In this document: positions 55,894 to 64,000 of the stretch, in pieces | Layout of the letters: every line of letters starts with the position of its first letter | How positions within the stretch are numbered: position 1 is the stretch's first letter | Source: Vitreoscilla sp. | Lineage (GTDB): Bacteria; Pseudomonadota; Gammaproteobacteria; Burkholderiales; Burkholderiaceae_C | NCBI GenBank assembly: GCA_018780145.1 | Contig: JADMKA010000032.1 | Location: 20,014 to 84,013 of the forward strand | Reading direction: 5' to 3' | Length of the DNA: 64,000 nt | Notes under the pieces: model-generated | Seen by the model: only the letters and a program-made list of their open reading frames with translations | Databases searched by the model: none | Told to the model about the DNA's origin: nothing | Program-made: the position numbers and the translations under genes

Positions 55894-57525
55894 TTGGCGA
55901 CCGAACCGCCATCCTCCGGCCCGCGCCCGCAGCGGGCCTGGCGCGCCGCGTGCCCGGGCTGCGGCGCGCCGGTCGACTTCGCCTCCGCCGCCTCCGCCAG
56001 CGCGGTCTGCAGCTTCTGCCGCAGCACGGTGGTGCGCGAAGGCGACGCGCTGCGGCGCATCGGCGTCAGCGCCGAGCTGTTCGACGACCACTCGCCGCTG
56101 CAGCTGGGCGCCGGCGGCAGCCACCAGGGCGTGGCCTTCAGCCTGGTCGGCCGGCTGCAGTACCGCTACGCCGAGGGCACCTGGAACGAGTGGCACGCGC
56201 TGTTCGAGAACGGCAAGTCCGGCTGGCTGAGCGAAGACAACGGGGCCTACGTGCTGGCCTTCGACCGGCCGGCGCTGGCCGAGTGGCCGGCAGCGGACGA
56301 ACTGCACGCCGGCGAGCGCCGGCTGGTGGACGGCAGCGCCTGGAGCGTGGCCTCGGTGGTCAGCGCCTCGCTGCTGGCGGCACAGGGCGAGCTGCCCCGG
56401 CCACCCCGCATGCAGGGCAGCTTCACGGTGGCCGATCTGCGCAATGAGCGCGACGAGGTCGGCACGCTGGACTACGCCGACCCGGCCGCGCCGGCCTGGT
56501 CGGTCGGCCGCGCGGTGCGGCTGGCCGAGCTGGCCCTGCAGGGGCTGCGCGAAGGCCCGGCCGAGAAGACCTTGCAGGCCCGCCAGGTGCCCTGCCCGAG
56601 CTGTGGCGCCGCGCTGGCCCCCACGCTGGCCAGCAGCCTGTCGATCAGCTGCCCGCAGTGCCGGGCGGTGGTGGATCTGTCGCAGGGGGCTGGCGGGGAT
56701 CTCCGGCACTACGCGCAGAACAACTCGGGTGCCGGCGGCCTGGAGCCGCAGATTCCGCTCGGCAGCAGCGGCCGCCTGGCACTGGGTGCCGAGGGCCCGC
56801 TGGCTTGGCAGGTGGTGGGCTACCTGGAGCGCTGTGACCTGCCCGAACCGGGCGCTGACGACGAGCAGACCTTCTGGCGCGAGTACCTGCTGTACCACCG
56901 CAGCGCCGGCTTCGCCTTCCTGGTCGACACCGACGAGGGCTGGAGCTGGATGCGGCCGCTCACCGGGGCGCCGCTGGCCACCGGCGCCGGCGCGAGCTGG
57001 CAGGGCCTGGCCTTCTCGCAGCGCTGGCGTTACGACGCCAAGGTGACCTGGGTGCAGGGCGAGTTCTACTGGCGGGTGCAGCGCGAGGAACGCGCGCAGG
57101 TGACGGACTATGTCGGCCCGCGCGGCGCGCTGCTGTCGCGCGAGCAGGTCGGCGACGAGGTCACCTGGTCGCTCGGCCAGCCGCTGGACGCCGCGCTGGT
57201 GGCCGGTGCCTTCCGCATCGCGCCGGCCGCGCGCGCCGCCCTGCACCGCGACAGCGCGCCGCTGTCCAGCCTGGGCAGCCTGGGCAACCTGGGCGGGGGC
57301 TCCAGCGGGCTGAACCAGGGCCTCATCATGCTGGTGGTGGTGATCGCGGTGGTCCTGATGATGGCCCAGTGCAGCAGCAGCGACGATTGCGACGAGGCCA
57401 AAGCCACCTTCGGCGCGGCCAGCACCGAGTACCAACAGTGCCTGAACAACCAGCGTTCAGGCGGGTTCCGAACCGGCGGCGGCAGCTTCGGCGGCTACTC
57501 CAGCGGTTCGGGCGGCCACAAGTGA
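55894..57525 (+). CDS. Double zinc-ribbon DUF4178-like membrane protein
   Basis: Protein of 543 residues. Two Cys4 zinc ribbons (CPGCGAPVDF...VCSFC at about 20-42 and CPSCGAALAP...CPQC at about 232-255) each precede a beta-rich domain with YRYAEGTWNEWHALFENGKSGWLSED or WREYLLYHRSAGFAFLVDTDEGWSWM, the pattern of DUF4178. One transmembrane helix (LIMLVVVIAVVLMMA, about 475-490) and a Cys/Ser/Gly-rich tail close it. The start is a TTG; the SPFH stop is in frame just upstream, so no earlier start exists. DUF4178 proteins commonly lie beside DUF350 and polyamine-synthase-like genes. Confidence 0.8.
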   Translation: MATEPPSSGPRPQRAWRAACPGCGAPVDFASAASASAVCSFCRSTVVREGDALRRIGVSAELFDDHSPLQLGAGGSHQGVAFSLVGRLQYRYAEGTWNEWHALFENGKSGWLSEDNGAYVLAFDRPALAEWPAADELHAGERRLVDGSAWSVASVVSASLLAAQGELPRPPRMQGSFTVADLRNERDEVGTLDYADPAAPAWSVGRAVRLAELALQGLREGPAEKTLQARQVPCPSCGAALAPTLASSLSISCPQCRAVVDLSQGAGGDLRHYAQNNSGAGGLEPQIPLGSSGRLALGAEGPLAWQVVGYLERCDLPEPGADDEQTFWREYLLYHRSAGFAFLVDTDEGWSWMRPLTGAPLATGAGASWQGLAFSQRWRYDAKVTWVQGEFYWRVQREERAQVTDYVGPRGALLSREQVGDEVTWSLGQPLDAALVAGAFRIAPAARAALHRDSAPLSSLGSLGNLGGGSSGLNQGLIMLVVVIAVVLMMAQCSSSDDCDEAKATFGAASTEYQQCLNNQRSGGFRTGGGSFGGYSSGSGGHK

Positions 57526-57545
57526 AGTGAAAACGGAGGTCCTCC

Positions 57546-57770
57546 ATGACGGGCATCGAATGGCTCAAACCCGGCGTCTTCCTCGGCTCGATGCTGTTCG
57601 CGCTGATGGGCGTGCTGGTCTTCTGGGTCTGCTTCGTGATCATCGACAAGTTCACGCCCTACGACCTGTGGGAGGAGATCGTCGCCAAGCACAACATGGC
57701 GCTGGCCGTGGTGGTGGCGGCGATGTGCCTGTCGATCGGGCTGATCGTGGCCGCGTCGATCCACGGCTAA
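57546..57770 (+). CDS. DUF350 (UPF0719) small membrane protein
   Basis: Protein of 74 residues with two hydrophobic helices (PGVFLGSMLFALMGVLVFWV and MALAVVVAAMCLSIGLIVAA) and between them FVIIDKFTPYDLWEEIVAKHNMA, the conserved KxTPYDLWxEI..xxNxA motif of DUF350. Its function is unknown. GGAGG lies before the ATG, 20 bases after the DUF4178-like gene, so the three genes form an operon. Its stop overlaps the stop of the convergent dioxygenase gene. Confidence 0.9.
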   Translation: MTGIEWLKPGVFLGSMLFALMGVLVFWVCFVIIDKFTPYDLWEEIVAKHNMALAVVVAAMCLSIGLIVAASIHG

Positions 57771-58897
57771 GCGCCGTGGCGCGAATGGTCTTCAGGCACG
57801 GGCCTCAGGCCAGGCGGCGAGGGCGCGTCCGGCGCCAGCAGCCCGCGCCGCTGCCAGGGGTTGCGGCCTGCGCCCAGGTGCCCGGCGAGGTCGCGCAGGG
57901 CCCAGTGCAGATCGACGCGGTGGTCGCGCAGGCCCAGCAGGTCGAGGGCGGCATCGGTGGGCCCGGGCAGGAAAGGCCGGGGCCGATCGCGGGCCCAGAC
58001 CTCGATGCGCATCGTCGGCCGGCGCGCCCGGGCCTGCTTGTGGAAGCCGAAGGTGTCGGCGACGATCAAGGTGTTGGCCGGCACCGGCAGCCGGGCCGGG
58101 TGGCCCAGGCCCAGCGCGGCGAGGTGGTTCCGGTCGATGTGCGCCGAGCCGCGCGCGGCATGGCGGTCGCCCTGGCCCGGGCCGCGCAGGCTGCGTTCGT
58201 GCTCCCAGGCCAGCCGGGCCGGCGTCAGCCGGTGCGAGCCGGGCACGTAGCAGAACGGCGAGTCGTCATTGCCCACGTCGGTCAGGAAGTACCAGGCCCG
58301 CATGGTCGGGTGAAAGGTGTCGGCGTGCAGGTGGGTCTGCGGGTCGCGATCGCCCAGCGTGGCGTGGGTCTGCACCGATTGCACGCAGGCCATCGGCGCC
58401 CGGTCGCATGCCGCCACATAGCGGGTCAGGCCGTTCCACAGCGGCCCCTGCAGCAACGCGGCCAGGCCGGGTGCCGCGCGCAGCAGGCCCGGGTTGACGG
58501 CGATGTGCCGCGTCACCGTGTCGCCGTGCACCCGCTCGCGCGCCGGCGCGCGGTGGCCCAGCACTTGGCGGCGCAGTTGCTGGAACTCGTCGTCCGGCAG
58601 CACGTTGCGCTTGATGATGAAGCCGTTGCGCTCGAAGGTGGACGCGTCCATGCCGTCGAGCAGATCGGTCAGCCGGGCCCGGCGCCGGGCGGCCAGCACA
58701 TGCGCGGTGTAGACACGCCAGCGGTGCAGGCCCCAGGCGTTCAGCCGGGGCGAGCCGAGCAGCGGGTTGTCGACGAAGGACTTGTCGGCACCCAGCACCG
58801 ACGCCGCCCACCAGGGCGACAGCAGGGCGGCACGCGCACCCGACTGCAGGGCCGCCCACCACTCGGCCGGGGCGTGCTGGCTGAGCCGGTAACCCAT
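57767..58897 (-). CDS. PhyH-family Fe(II)/2-oxoglutarate dioxygenase-like protein
   Basis: Protein of 376 residues. The iron-binding HxD is in THLHADTFHPTMRAWYFL (near residue 190), followed by DDSPFCYVPGSHRLTPARL. The distal His and 2-oxoglutarate Arg are probably in VADTFGFHKQARARRPTMR near 300. An N-terminal third (FERNGFIIKRNVLPDDEFQQLRRQV) matches the usual PhyH opening. It would hydroxylate an unknown substrate. It is encoded against the direction of the polyamine-type cluster, back to back with the aminopropyltransferase gene (28 bases between starts). Confidence 0.82.
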   Translation of the reverse strand: MGYRLSQHAPAEWWAALQSGARAALLSPWWAASVLGADKSFVDNPLLGSPRLNAWGLHRWRVYTAHVLAARRRARLTDLLDGMDASTFERNGFIIKRNVLPDDEFQQLRRQVLGHRAPARERVHGDTVTRHIAVNPGLLRAAPGLAALLQGPLWNGLTRYVAACDRAPMACVQSVQTHATLGDRDPQTHLHADTFHPTMRAWYFLTDVGNDDSPFCYVPGSHRLTPARLAWEHERSLRGPGQGDRHAARGSAHIDRNHLAALGLGHPARLPVPANTLIVADTFGFHKQARARRPTMRIEVWARDRPRPFLPGPTDAALDLLGLRDHRVDLHWALRDLAGHLGAGRNPWQRRGLLAPDAPSPPGLRPVPEDHSRHGA

Positions 58898-58925
58898 GGC
58901 GACACCCTAACCGCACCGCCCCCGA

Positions 58926-60500
58926 ATGCCAACCCCCTTGCATGAAAGTCCCGAGGCTCCGGCCCGTGTGCAGCCAGCCGAGGTGCTGCTGCTGGCCTCG
59001 GTGTTCGTCATCGCCGCCTGTGGGCTGGTCTACGAGCTGGCGGCCGGCGCCCTGGCCAGCTACCTGCTGGGCGATTCGGTGCTGCAGTTCTCCACCATCA
59101 TCGGCGCCTACCTGTTCGCCATGGGCATCGGCTCCTGGCTGTCGAAGTTCATCGAGCGCCAGCTGGTGGCGCAGTTCCTGCGGCTGGAGCTGATGGTGGG
59201 CCTGCTCGGCGGCTTGATGCCGGCCGCGCTGTTCGCCGCCCATGCCAGCCTGCCGGCCAGTGGCATGACGGCCTTCAGGGTGCTGATGTACGGCGCGGTG
59301 GGCACGGTGGGCGTGCTGGTGGGCCTGGAGATCCCGCTGGTGATGCGCATCCTCAAGCGCCAGTTCAGCCAGCGCTATGCGCTGAAAGACCTGGTGGCCC
59401 AGGTGCTGACCTTCGACTACCTCGGCGCGCTGGCCGTGGCGGTCGCCTTCCCGCTGCTGCTGGTGCCGCAGCTGGGGCTGATCCGCACCGGCCTGGCCTT
59501 CGGCCTGCTGAACGCCGCGGTGGCCGCCTGGGCGCTGTGGATGTTCCGCGCCGAGCTGCGGCGCTGGAACGCCCACGCGCTGGCCTGCGCGGCGGTGGTG
59601 GCGCTGCTGCTGGGCGCCTTCGCCGCGGCCGACCGCCTGACTACCTGGGCCGAGGACCGCTTCTACGGCGAATCCATCCTCTTCCGCGAGACCAGCGCCT
59701 ACCAGCGGGTGGTGGTCACCGGCGGCCCGGCCGGCGTGCGCCTGTTCCTCAACGGCAACCTGCAGTTCCACTCGAGAGACGAGTACCGCTACCACGAGGC
59801 CCTGGTGCACCCGGCGATGGCCGCCCATGGCGCGCCGAAGCGCGTGCTGGTGCTGGGCGGCGGCGACGGCATGGCGGTGCGCGAGGTGCTCCGGTACCCG
59901 AGGGTCGAGCAGGTCACGCTGGTCGAGCTGGATCCGCGCATGACCGCGCTGTTCAGCCAGCAGCCCCGGCTGGCCGAGCTGAACCAGCGCGCCCTGCTGA
60001 GCCCCAGGCTGCGCATCGTCAATGCCGACGCCTTCGGCTGGCTGGAGCAGCAGGGCGACACCTACGACGTGATCGTGGTCGACTTCCCGGACCCCAGCAA
60101 CTTCGCCCTCGGCAAGCTCTACACCACCAGCTTCTACGCGCTGCTGGACCAGCACCTCGCGGCCGGCGGCTACGCGGTGATCCAGACCACCTCGCCGCTG
60201 ATCGCCCGGCACAGCTTCTGGACGGTGGTGGCCACCGTCGAGGCCGTGGGCCTCACCGCCACGCCGTACCACGCGCATGTGCCCAGCTTCGGCGAATGGG
60301 GTTTCGTGGTCGCCAGCCGGCGGCCCTGGCGCCAACCCACCGCCTTGCCGCCCGACCTGCGTTTCCTGACGCTGGACGGCATCCCGCCGCTGTTGAACTT
60401 TCCGCCCGACATGGCCCGCGTGCCGGCCGAACCGAACCGCCTGTCCAACCAGGTGCTGGTGCAGACCTTCGAGGCCGAGTGGGGCCGGGTCCACGAATGA
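58926..60500 (+). CDS. Membrane-embedded aminopropyltransferase-like (spermidine synthase fold) protein
   Basis: Protein of 524 residues. The first 220 residues have about seven hydrophobic helices (LLLASVFVIAACGLVYELAA onward). The soluble C-terminal half is a spermidine-synthase-type domain: FLNGNLQFHSRDEYRYHEAL, SAM-binding VLVLGGGDGMAVREVLRYP, LVELDPRM, and the catalytic DVIVVDFPDPSNFALGKLYT. The order is that of the DUF350-linked polyamine aminopropyltransferases. It might move an aminopropyl group to a membrane-near acceptor. No adenosylmethionine decarboxylase is in the window. It has no clear Shine-Dalgarno and is coupled downstream by ATGA. Confidence 0.87.
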   Translation: MPTPLHESPEAPARVQPAEVLLLASVFVIAACGLVYELAAGALASYLLGDSVLQFSTIIGAYLFAMGIGSWLSKFIERQLVAQFLRLELMVGLLGGLMPAALFAAHASLPASGMTAFRVLMYGAVGTVGVLVGLEIPLVMRILKRQFSQRYALKDLVAQVLTFDYLGALAVAVAFPLLLVPQLGLIRTGLAFGLLNAAVAAWALWMFRAELRRWNAHALACAAVVALLLGAFAAADRLTTWAEDRFYGESILFRETSAYQRVVVTGGPAGVRLFLNGNLQFHSRDEYRYHEALVHPAMAAHGAPKRVLVLGGGDGMAVREVLRYPRVEQVTLVELDPRMTALFSQQPRLAELNQRALLSPRLRIVNADAFGWLEQQGDTYDVIVVDFPDPSNFALGKLYTTSFYALLDQHLAAGGYAVIQTTSPLIARHSFWTVVATVEAVGLTATPYHAHVPSFGEWGFVVASRRPWRQPTALPPDLRFLTLDGIPPLLNFPPDMARVPAEPNRLSNQVLVQTFEAEWGRVHE

Positions 60501-62077
60501 AGCGGCGCACCCTGCTGGCCGCCAGCGCGGCCGGCCTCGCGGCCTGCGGGCGCGACGAGGCGCCCGCCTTCACCAGCCGCTGGGTCGGCGCCGGCCCCGA
60601 ACGCGGCCACCGCCTGCGGGAGAAATCCGGCGCGCTGCCGGCACCGGCGGTGCGCCGGCGTACTGGCGCGCTGGTGCTGGGGGGCGGCATCGCCGGGCTG
60701 TCCGCGCTGCGCGCCCTGGTGCGTGCCGGCCACCACGACGCGCAACTGCTGGAGCTGGAGGACGAGGCCGGTGGCAACAGCCGCGGCCATGTCCTGCGCG
60801 GCCGGCCCTGCCCGGTGGGCGCCCATTACCTGCCGCTGCCCGGCCCGCAGGCCCGGGGCGTGAGCGAGTGGCTGCACGAGATCGGCCTGCTGCGCCACGA
60901 ACTCGGCCGCACGGTACCGGACGAGCGGCACCTGTGCCACAGCCCACAGGAGCGCCTGTTCATGGCCGGGGCCTGGCAGGACGGCCTGCTGCCCTCGGCC
61001 GAGGGGCGGCCGGCCACGCTGGCGCAGTACCGGGCCTTCGGCCAACGCGTGGGCCACTTGCAGCGCAGCCTGGGTTTCGCGGTGCCGAGCCACCGCGCGC
61101 CGTGGACGGCCGGCCACGCGGCACTGGACGCCGAGACCTTTGCCACCTGGCTGGCCCGCGAGGGGCTCGGCGACGAGCGCCTGCTGGCCCACCTGGACTA
61201 CGCCTGCCGCGACGACTACGGCGCCGGCCTGGCCACCGTCTCGGCCTGGGCCGGCATCCACTACTTCGCCAGCCGCCACGGCTTCCACGCGCCCGGCGAC
61301 GAGGCCGAGGCGCCGGATGCGGTGTTCACCTGGCCCGAGGGCAATGCCTGGCTGGTGCGCCAGTTGGCGGCACCGCACGCGGCGCGCATCCACACCGGCC
61401 GCACCGTGTGGCGCGTCGACGAAGGCCGGCACGGCGTGGAGGTGACGGCCTGGAACGACGCCACGCAGCAGGCCGAGTCCTGGTCGGCTCCGCAGGTGGT
61501 GGTGGCGCTGCCGTTGTTCGTGGCTGCGCGGGTCGTCGTCAGCCCCTTGCCGGCCTTGGCGAAGGCCGTGGCGGCGACACGCTACGCCCCCTGGCTGGTC
61601 ACCAACCTGCACCTGGACGGCCCGGTGCTGGACCGGCCCGGCGCGCCGCCCAGCTGGGACAACGTGGCCTACGCGCCGGCAGGCTCGACGAGCGCGCTGG
61701 GCTATGTCGACGCCACCCACCAGTCGCTGGTGCCGCTGCGCGACGGCACGCTGTTGACGGCCTACCACGCGCTGCCCGAGAGCCAGCGCGCCCAGTTGCT
61801 GGGCGAGAGCGCCGGGCGCTGGGCACAGCGGGTCGTGGCCGACCTGGCGGCCACCCTGCATCCCGACCTGCCACGCCGCGTCCGGCAGGCCGACCTGATG
61901 CGCCATGGCCACGCCATGCGCATCCCGGCGCCCGGCACCCGCGGTGACCCGGCGCTGGCCGCGCTGCGCCAGGCCCGCGGCCGCCTGCGCTTCGCCCACG
62001 CCGACCTGGCCGGGTACTCGGTGTTCGAGGAAGCGTTCGAGGCTGGCGTGGAGGCCGGCGGCGTCCCCAACACGTAG
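60497..62077 (+). CDS. Exported FAD-dependent amine-oxidase-like protein
   Basis: Protein of 526 residues. It begins MKRRTLLAASAAGLAACGRD, which reads as a twin-Arg-like lipoprotein signal with Cys17. After a linker comes the dinucleotide fold GALVLGGGIAGLSALRALV (near 58) with LLELEDEAGGNSRGHV, typical of flavin amine oxidases (NAD(P)-binding-8 type). A C-terminal half with FAHADLAGYSVFEEAFEAGVEA completes the FAD site. Its ATG overlaps the aminopropyltransferase stop (ATGA), so the two probably act in one pathway, perhaps on polyamine-like products. Confidence 0.85.
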   Translation: MKRRTLLAASAAGLAACGRDEAPAFTSRWVGAGPERGHRLREKSGALPAPAVRRRTGALVLGGGIAGLSALRALVRAGHHDAQLLELEDEAGGNSRGHVLRGRPCPVGAHYLPLPGPQARGVSEWLHEIGLLRHELGRTVPDERHLCHSPQERLFMAGAWQDGLLPSAEGRPATLAQYRAFGQRVGHLQRSLGFAVPSHRAPWTAGHAALDAETFATWLAREGLGDERLLAHLDYACRDDYGAGLATVSAWAGIHYFASRHGFHAPGDEAEAPDAVFTWPEGNAWLVRQLAAPHAARIHTGRTVWRVDEGRHGVEVTAWNDATQQAESWSAPQVVVALPLFVAARVVVSPLPALAKAVAATRYAPWLVTNLHLDGPVLDRPGAPPSWDNVAYAPAGSTSALGYVDATHQSLVPLRDGTLLTAYHALPESQRAQLLGESAGRWAQRVVADLAATLHPDLPRRVRQADLMRHGHAMRIPAPGTRGDPALAALRQARGRLRFAHADLAGYSVFEEAFEAGVEAGGVPNT

Positions 62078-62153
62078 GGTGTCACCGGGCCGGTCGGCGC
62101 CGCAGAATCGGGCACGGGCCCTGCCTGAGCCAGGGCGCGTGAAAGGCCACCCG

Positions 62154-63212
62154 ATGCCCGCACCACCCGCCCCTCCGCCGCCCGCGCCCGGCCGGCTGTT
62201 CTGGGCGAACCTGGTGGTCGTGATGCTGCTCGCGGTGGCCGGCACGGCGTGGTTCGGCGATCACCTGAAGGCGTACCTGACCGAGGCCGTGGTGCTCGGC
62301 GGCGGGCTCACGCTGTGGGCGGCGTTGCGCCTGGGATGGAGCCTGCTCGAAAAGCTCGGCAAGGTCGATGCGGCCGAGGCCTCGCGCCGCTTGCTTTCCA
62401 CTCCCGAGACGAGCCTGGTGCTGGCGGTGGCCAGCGTGACGCTGGCGGTGCTGTGGTTCACGACCGGCTCGCTGTACTTCGTGCAGCAGGGCGGCAGCGC
62501 GGGCGACCGCGAATTCGTCGTGCAGGTCACGCGGCAGGCGAACCAGCCCGAAGACCGCACCCTGTTCATCGACGACGTGGTGCTCAGCGCCTCACGCCAC
62601 CTCGTCGGTCGGCCGTACTTCTGGCCGGCGACACCGCAGAAACTGGATTGCGTCATCGTCAAGCCGCTGCGCTACGAGAAGCGCGACTGCTCGATCCTGC
62701 GCGGCGAGCCCACCTCGGTGCGCGTGCCGGGCGACTTCACCGAACGCAGCTTCCACCTGTTGCGCATCGTGCCCGGGCGCTTCCTGTATGCGCAGTTGCC
62801 CAATGTCGAGGACGCGCCAGAGGCCACCTACCGGCTGGAGCTGCAGGTGGGCGGCCAGCGCTGGGTGCTGCCCGACCTGCGACGGCGTACGCTGTATGCC
62901 GGTGGCCTGGGGCCGGAGATGCCGCTGGTGCGGCAGCTCGACGCAGGCAGTGTCTACGAGGCCCGGCTGGTGTCCGAATTGCGCGCGGTGGAGATCGAGG
63001 ATTCCGCGGCCCAGGAAATCGCCGCCAAGCTGAGCGTCCACGCGGCGGAGTGGCCGGTGCTGTCGGCCCGCCAGGGCCAGAAGCTGAGCTTCACGGTGAC
63101 ACGCGAGCGCATCGAAGACGGCAAACCGGTTCGCGAGACGATCAGCGGTTTCCCCATGACCTACGAGGTCACCGCAGAAAGGGTGCAGACGCTATGGATA
63201 CCCGCTCGATGA
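62154..63212 (+). CDS. Membrane protein of unknown function
   Basis: Protein of 352 residues. A proline-rich start (MPAPPAPPPPAPGRLFWANL) is followed by three hydrophobic helices (LVVVMLLAVAGTAWF, AVVLGGGLTLWAALRLGW, SLVLAVASVTLAVLWFTTGS). A 240-residue soluble domain rich in beta strands lies behind a helix, likely periplasmic, with two Cys in KLDCVIVKPLRYEKRDCSIL that could form a disulfide. GAAAGG precedes the ATG. It lies 77 bases after the oxidoreductase and overlaps the next gene. No family recognised. Confidence 0.75.
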   Translation: MPAPPAPPPPAPGRLFWANLVVVMLLAVAGTAWFGDHLKAYLTEAVVLGGGLTLWAALRLGWSLLEKLGKVDAAEASRRLLSTPETSLVLAVASVTLAVLWFTTGSLYFVQQGGSAGDREFVVQVTRQANQPEDRTLFIDDVVLSASRHLVGRPYFWPATPQKLDCVIVKPLRYEKRDCSILRGEPTSVRVPGDFTERSFHLLRIVPGRFLYAQLPNVEDAPEATYRLELQVGGQRWVLPDLRRRTLYAGGLGPEMPLVRQLDAGSVYEARLVSELRAVEIEDSAAQEIAAKLSVHAAEWPVLSARQGQKLSFTVTRERIEDGKPVRETISGFPMTYEVTAERVQTLWIPAR

Positions 63213-64000
63213 CATGGGGCGGCCGGCTGGGCTGGGGCCACCCGCCCAGGCGCGTCGCGACAGCCCTCGCGGTGGCCTTCTGGGCGTTGGCCGGGCCACC
63301 ACCGGCCCGGGCCGACGAGCCCGTCAAGCCCCATGTGGTGGTGGCGTTCGAGGTCCAGGCGCCGACCTTCCGCGCCAACCTGGGGCCCCAGCAGCGCGCC
63401 AGCGCCGAGGAGGAACTGGCACGTTCGCTGGCCGATGAACTGGCCAGGCGCTACGGCTTCGCGGAATGGCGGCTGCCCGCACCCGCAGCCGCGGCCTCGG
63501 GTGCCGTGGCCGCACCGATCGGCAGCCTCATCGCGCGCCTGGTCGAAACGCCCGCCCAGCCTGGCCCGCGGGTCGAGGTGCGCTGGTTCGGTGGCTTCGG
63601 TGCGGCAGCGCCCGCCGCGCTGGCCCTGCAACCGATCGAGGTCTACGCGCCCAGCAACCCGAACTGGCACTCGAACAACCGCAACGCCTTCGTCTCGCAC
63701 GTCAAGGGCAAGCTGATGGGCACGGTGCAGCCCGACGGCTTCATGCGCGTCGAGCTGCGCCGCGAGCTGGTGCGGCGCCTGCCGATCGCCACCGCGGTAG
63801 AGGCCCGCGCCGATGAACAGGTGATCGTCATCCCACGCCTTTGGAAGCATCTGCAGCTCGGCCGACAGTCGGTTCTTTTCGTGCAGTTCAGCCGCGGCAG
63901 CGGTGCGCAGCAGGAGCGCGGCGAGCTGAAGCTGATGTTGCCCAGCCAACGGCCGCGCAGCCCGTTTCAGGGCTGGGTGCAGGCGGGCGTGCGCGAGGCC
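63194..64000 (+). CDS. Exported hypothetical protein, partial (3' end off the window)
   Basis: From the ATG at 63194 the frame is open for 269 codons to the right edge. The N-terminus has a signal peptide: basic start, then VATALAVAFWALAGPPPARA with cleavage before DEPVKPH. The mature part shows an Arg/Glu-rich helix (ASAEEELARSLADELARRYG), then beta-rich stretches (FVSHVKGKLMGTVQPDGFM). It overlaps the preceding gene by 19 bases, so it is probably cotranslated with it. No family recognised. Confidence 0.7.
   Translation, partial: MDTRSMTWGGRLGWGHPPRRVATALAVAFWALAGPPPARADEPVKPHVVVAFEVQAPTFRANLGPQQRASAEEELARSLADELARRYGFAEWRLPAPAAAASGAVAAPIGSLIARLVETPAQPGPRVEVRWFGGFGAAAPAALALQPIEVYAPSNPNWHSNNRNAFVSHVKGKLMGTVQPDGFMRVELRRELVRRLPIATAVEARADEQVIVIPRLWKHLQLGRQSVLFVQFSRGSGAQQERGELKLMLPSQRPRSPFQGWVQAGVREA

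Noticed and set aside
53524..57435. Continuous 1,303-codon minus-strand frame across 54.75-57.4 kb
   Set aside because: Only its first-described part (to 54750) is a real protein. The rest is antisense to the SPFH and DUF4178-like genes and has the His/Gln/Arg-rich composition of a shadow frame in high-GC DNA.

Overview
The window is high-GC (about 70%) DNA with dense operons, many ATGA/GTGA start-stop overlaps, a three-gene pntA1-pntA2-pntB transhydrogenase, a split-domain FMN glutamate-synthase-like protein, PurB, PyrF, MnmA, RsmE and UbiH of beta-proteobacterial type. Together with GC-rich palindromic intergenic repeats this suggests a member of the Burkholderiales close to the Rubrivivax / Ideonella / Leptothrix group. 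The genus is an inference from protein and codon style, not from a marker gene.

Layout. 1-5.6 kb: housekeeping genes (MFS exporter, rsmE, a TPR-like protein, fadD, a small secreted protein). 5.65-8.55 kb: a foreign insertion between two copies of the 3' end of pntB. It holds an IS66-type transposase remnant, a lower-GC sulfotransferase-like gene and a decayed IS5-family element. 8.55-15.7 kb: pntB-pntA2-pntA1, then NUDIX-mnmA, a thioredoxin-fold lipoprotein coupled to a 41-residue peptide, and an FMN-binding glutamate-synthase-like oxidoreductase.

15.7-35.0 kb is one type I secretion locus, all on the minus strand. Reading in the direction of transcription: an HlyB-type ABC exporter, an HlyD adaptor, a 75-residue LuxR-type HTH protein, YiaA, a two-helix membrane-anchored protein, and a 4,569-residue RTX protein with an N-terminal lipase-like domain. 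Most of these genes overlap by ATGA. No hlyC acyltransferase and no tolC are visible. This is the most interesting region: the membrane protein encoded just before the giant lipase-RTX protein is a candidate partner or immunity protein.

35.1-45.8 kb: ridA, GST, purB, an ECF sigma factor with a TPR-containing Ser/Thr kinase, pyrF and a multi-PAS hybrid histidine kinase. 45.8-51.6 kb: a fructose-type sugar uptake and kinase locus (fructokinase divergent from binding protein, permease, ATPase, RbsD/FucU mutarotase and a ROK repressor) with a clear operator-like dyad between the divergent genes. 51.6-54.8 kb: a GNAT enzyme, a GloVer-repeat exported protein and a UbiH-type hydroxylase. 54.8-64.0 kb: a second system of uncertain function (SPFH-SHOCT protein, double zinc-ribbon DUF4178-like protein, DUF350 membrane protein, membrane-embedded aminopropyltransferase-like enzyme, exported FAD oxidoreductase, two envelope proteins), with a PhyH-family dioxygenase inserted on the opposite strand. 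It looks like a membrane-associated polyamine-type modification locus. A GC-rich palindromic repeat sits exactly between convergent genes at three places (2.5, 37.9, 45.8 kb), with a fragment at the end of pyrF.
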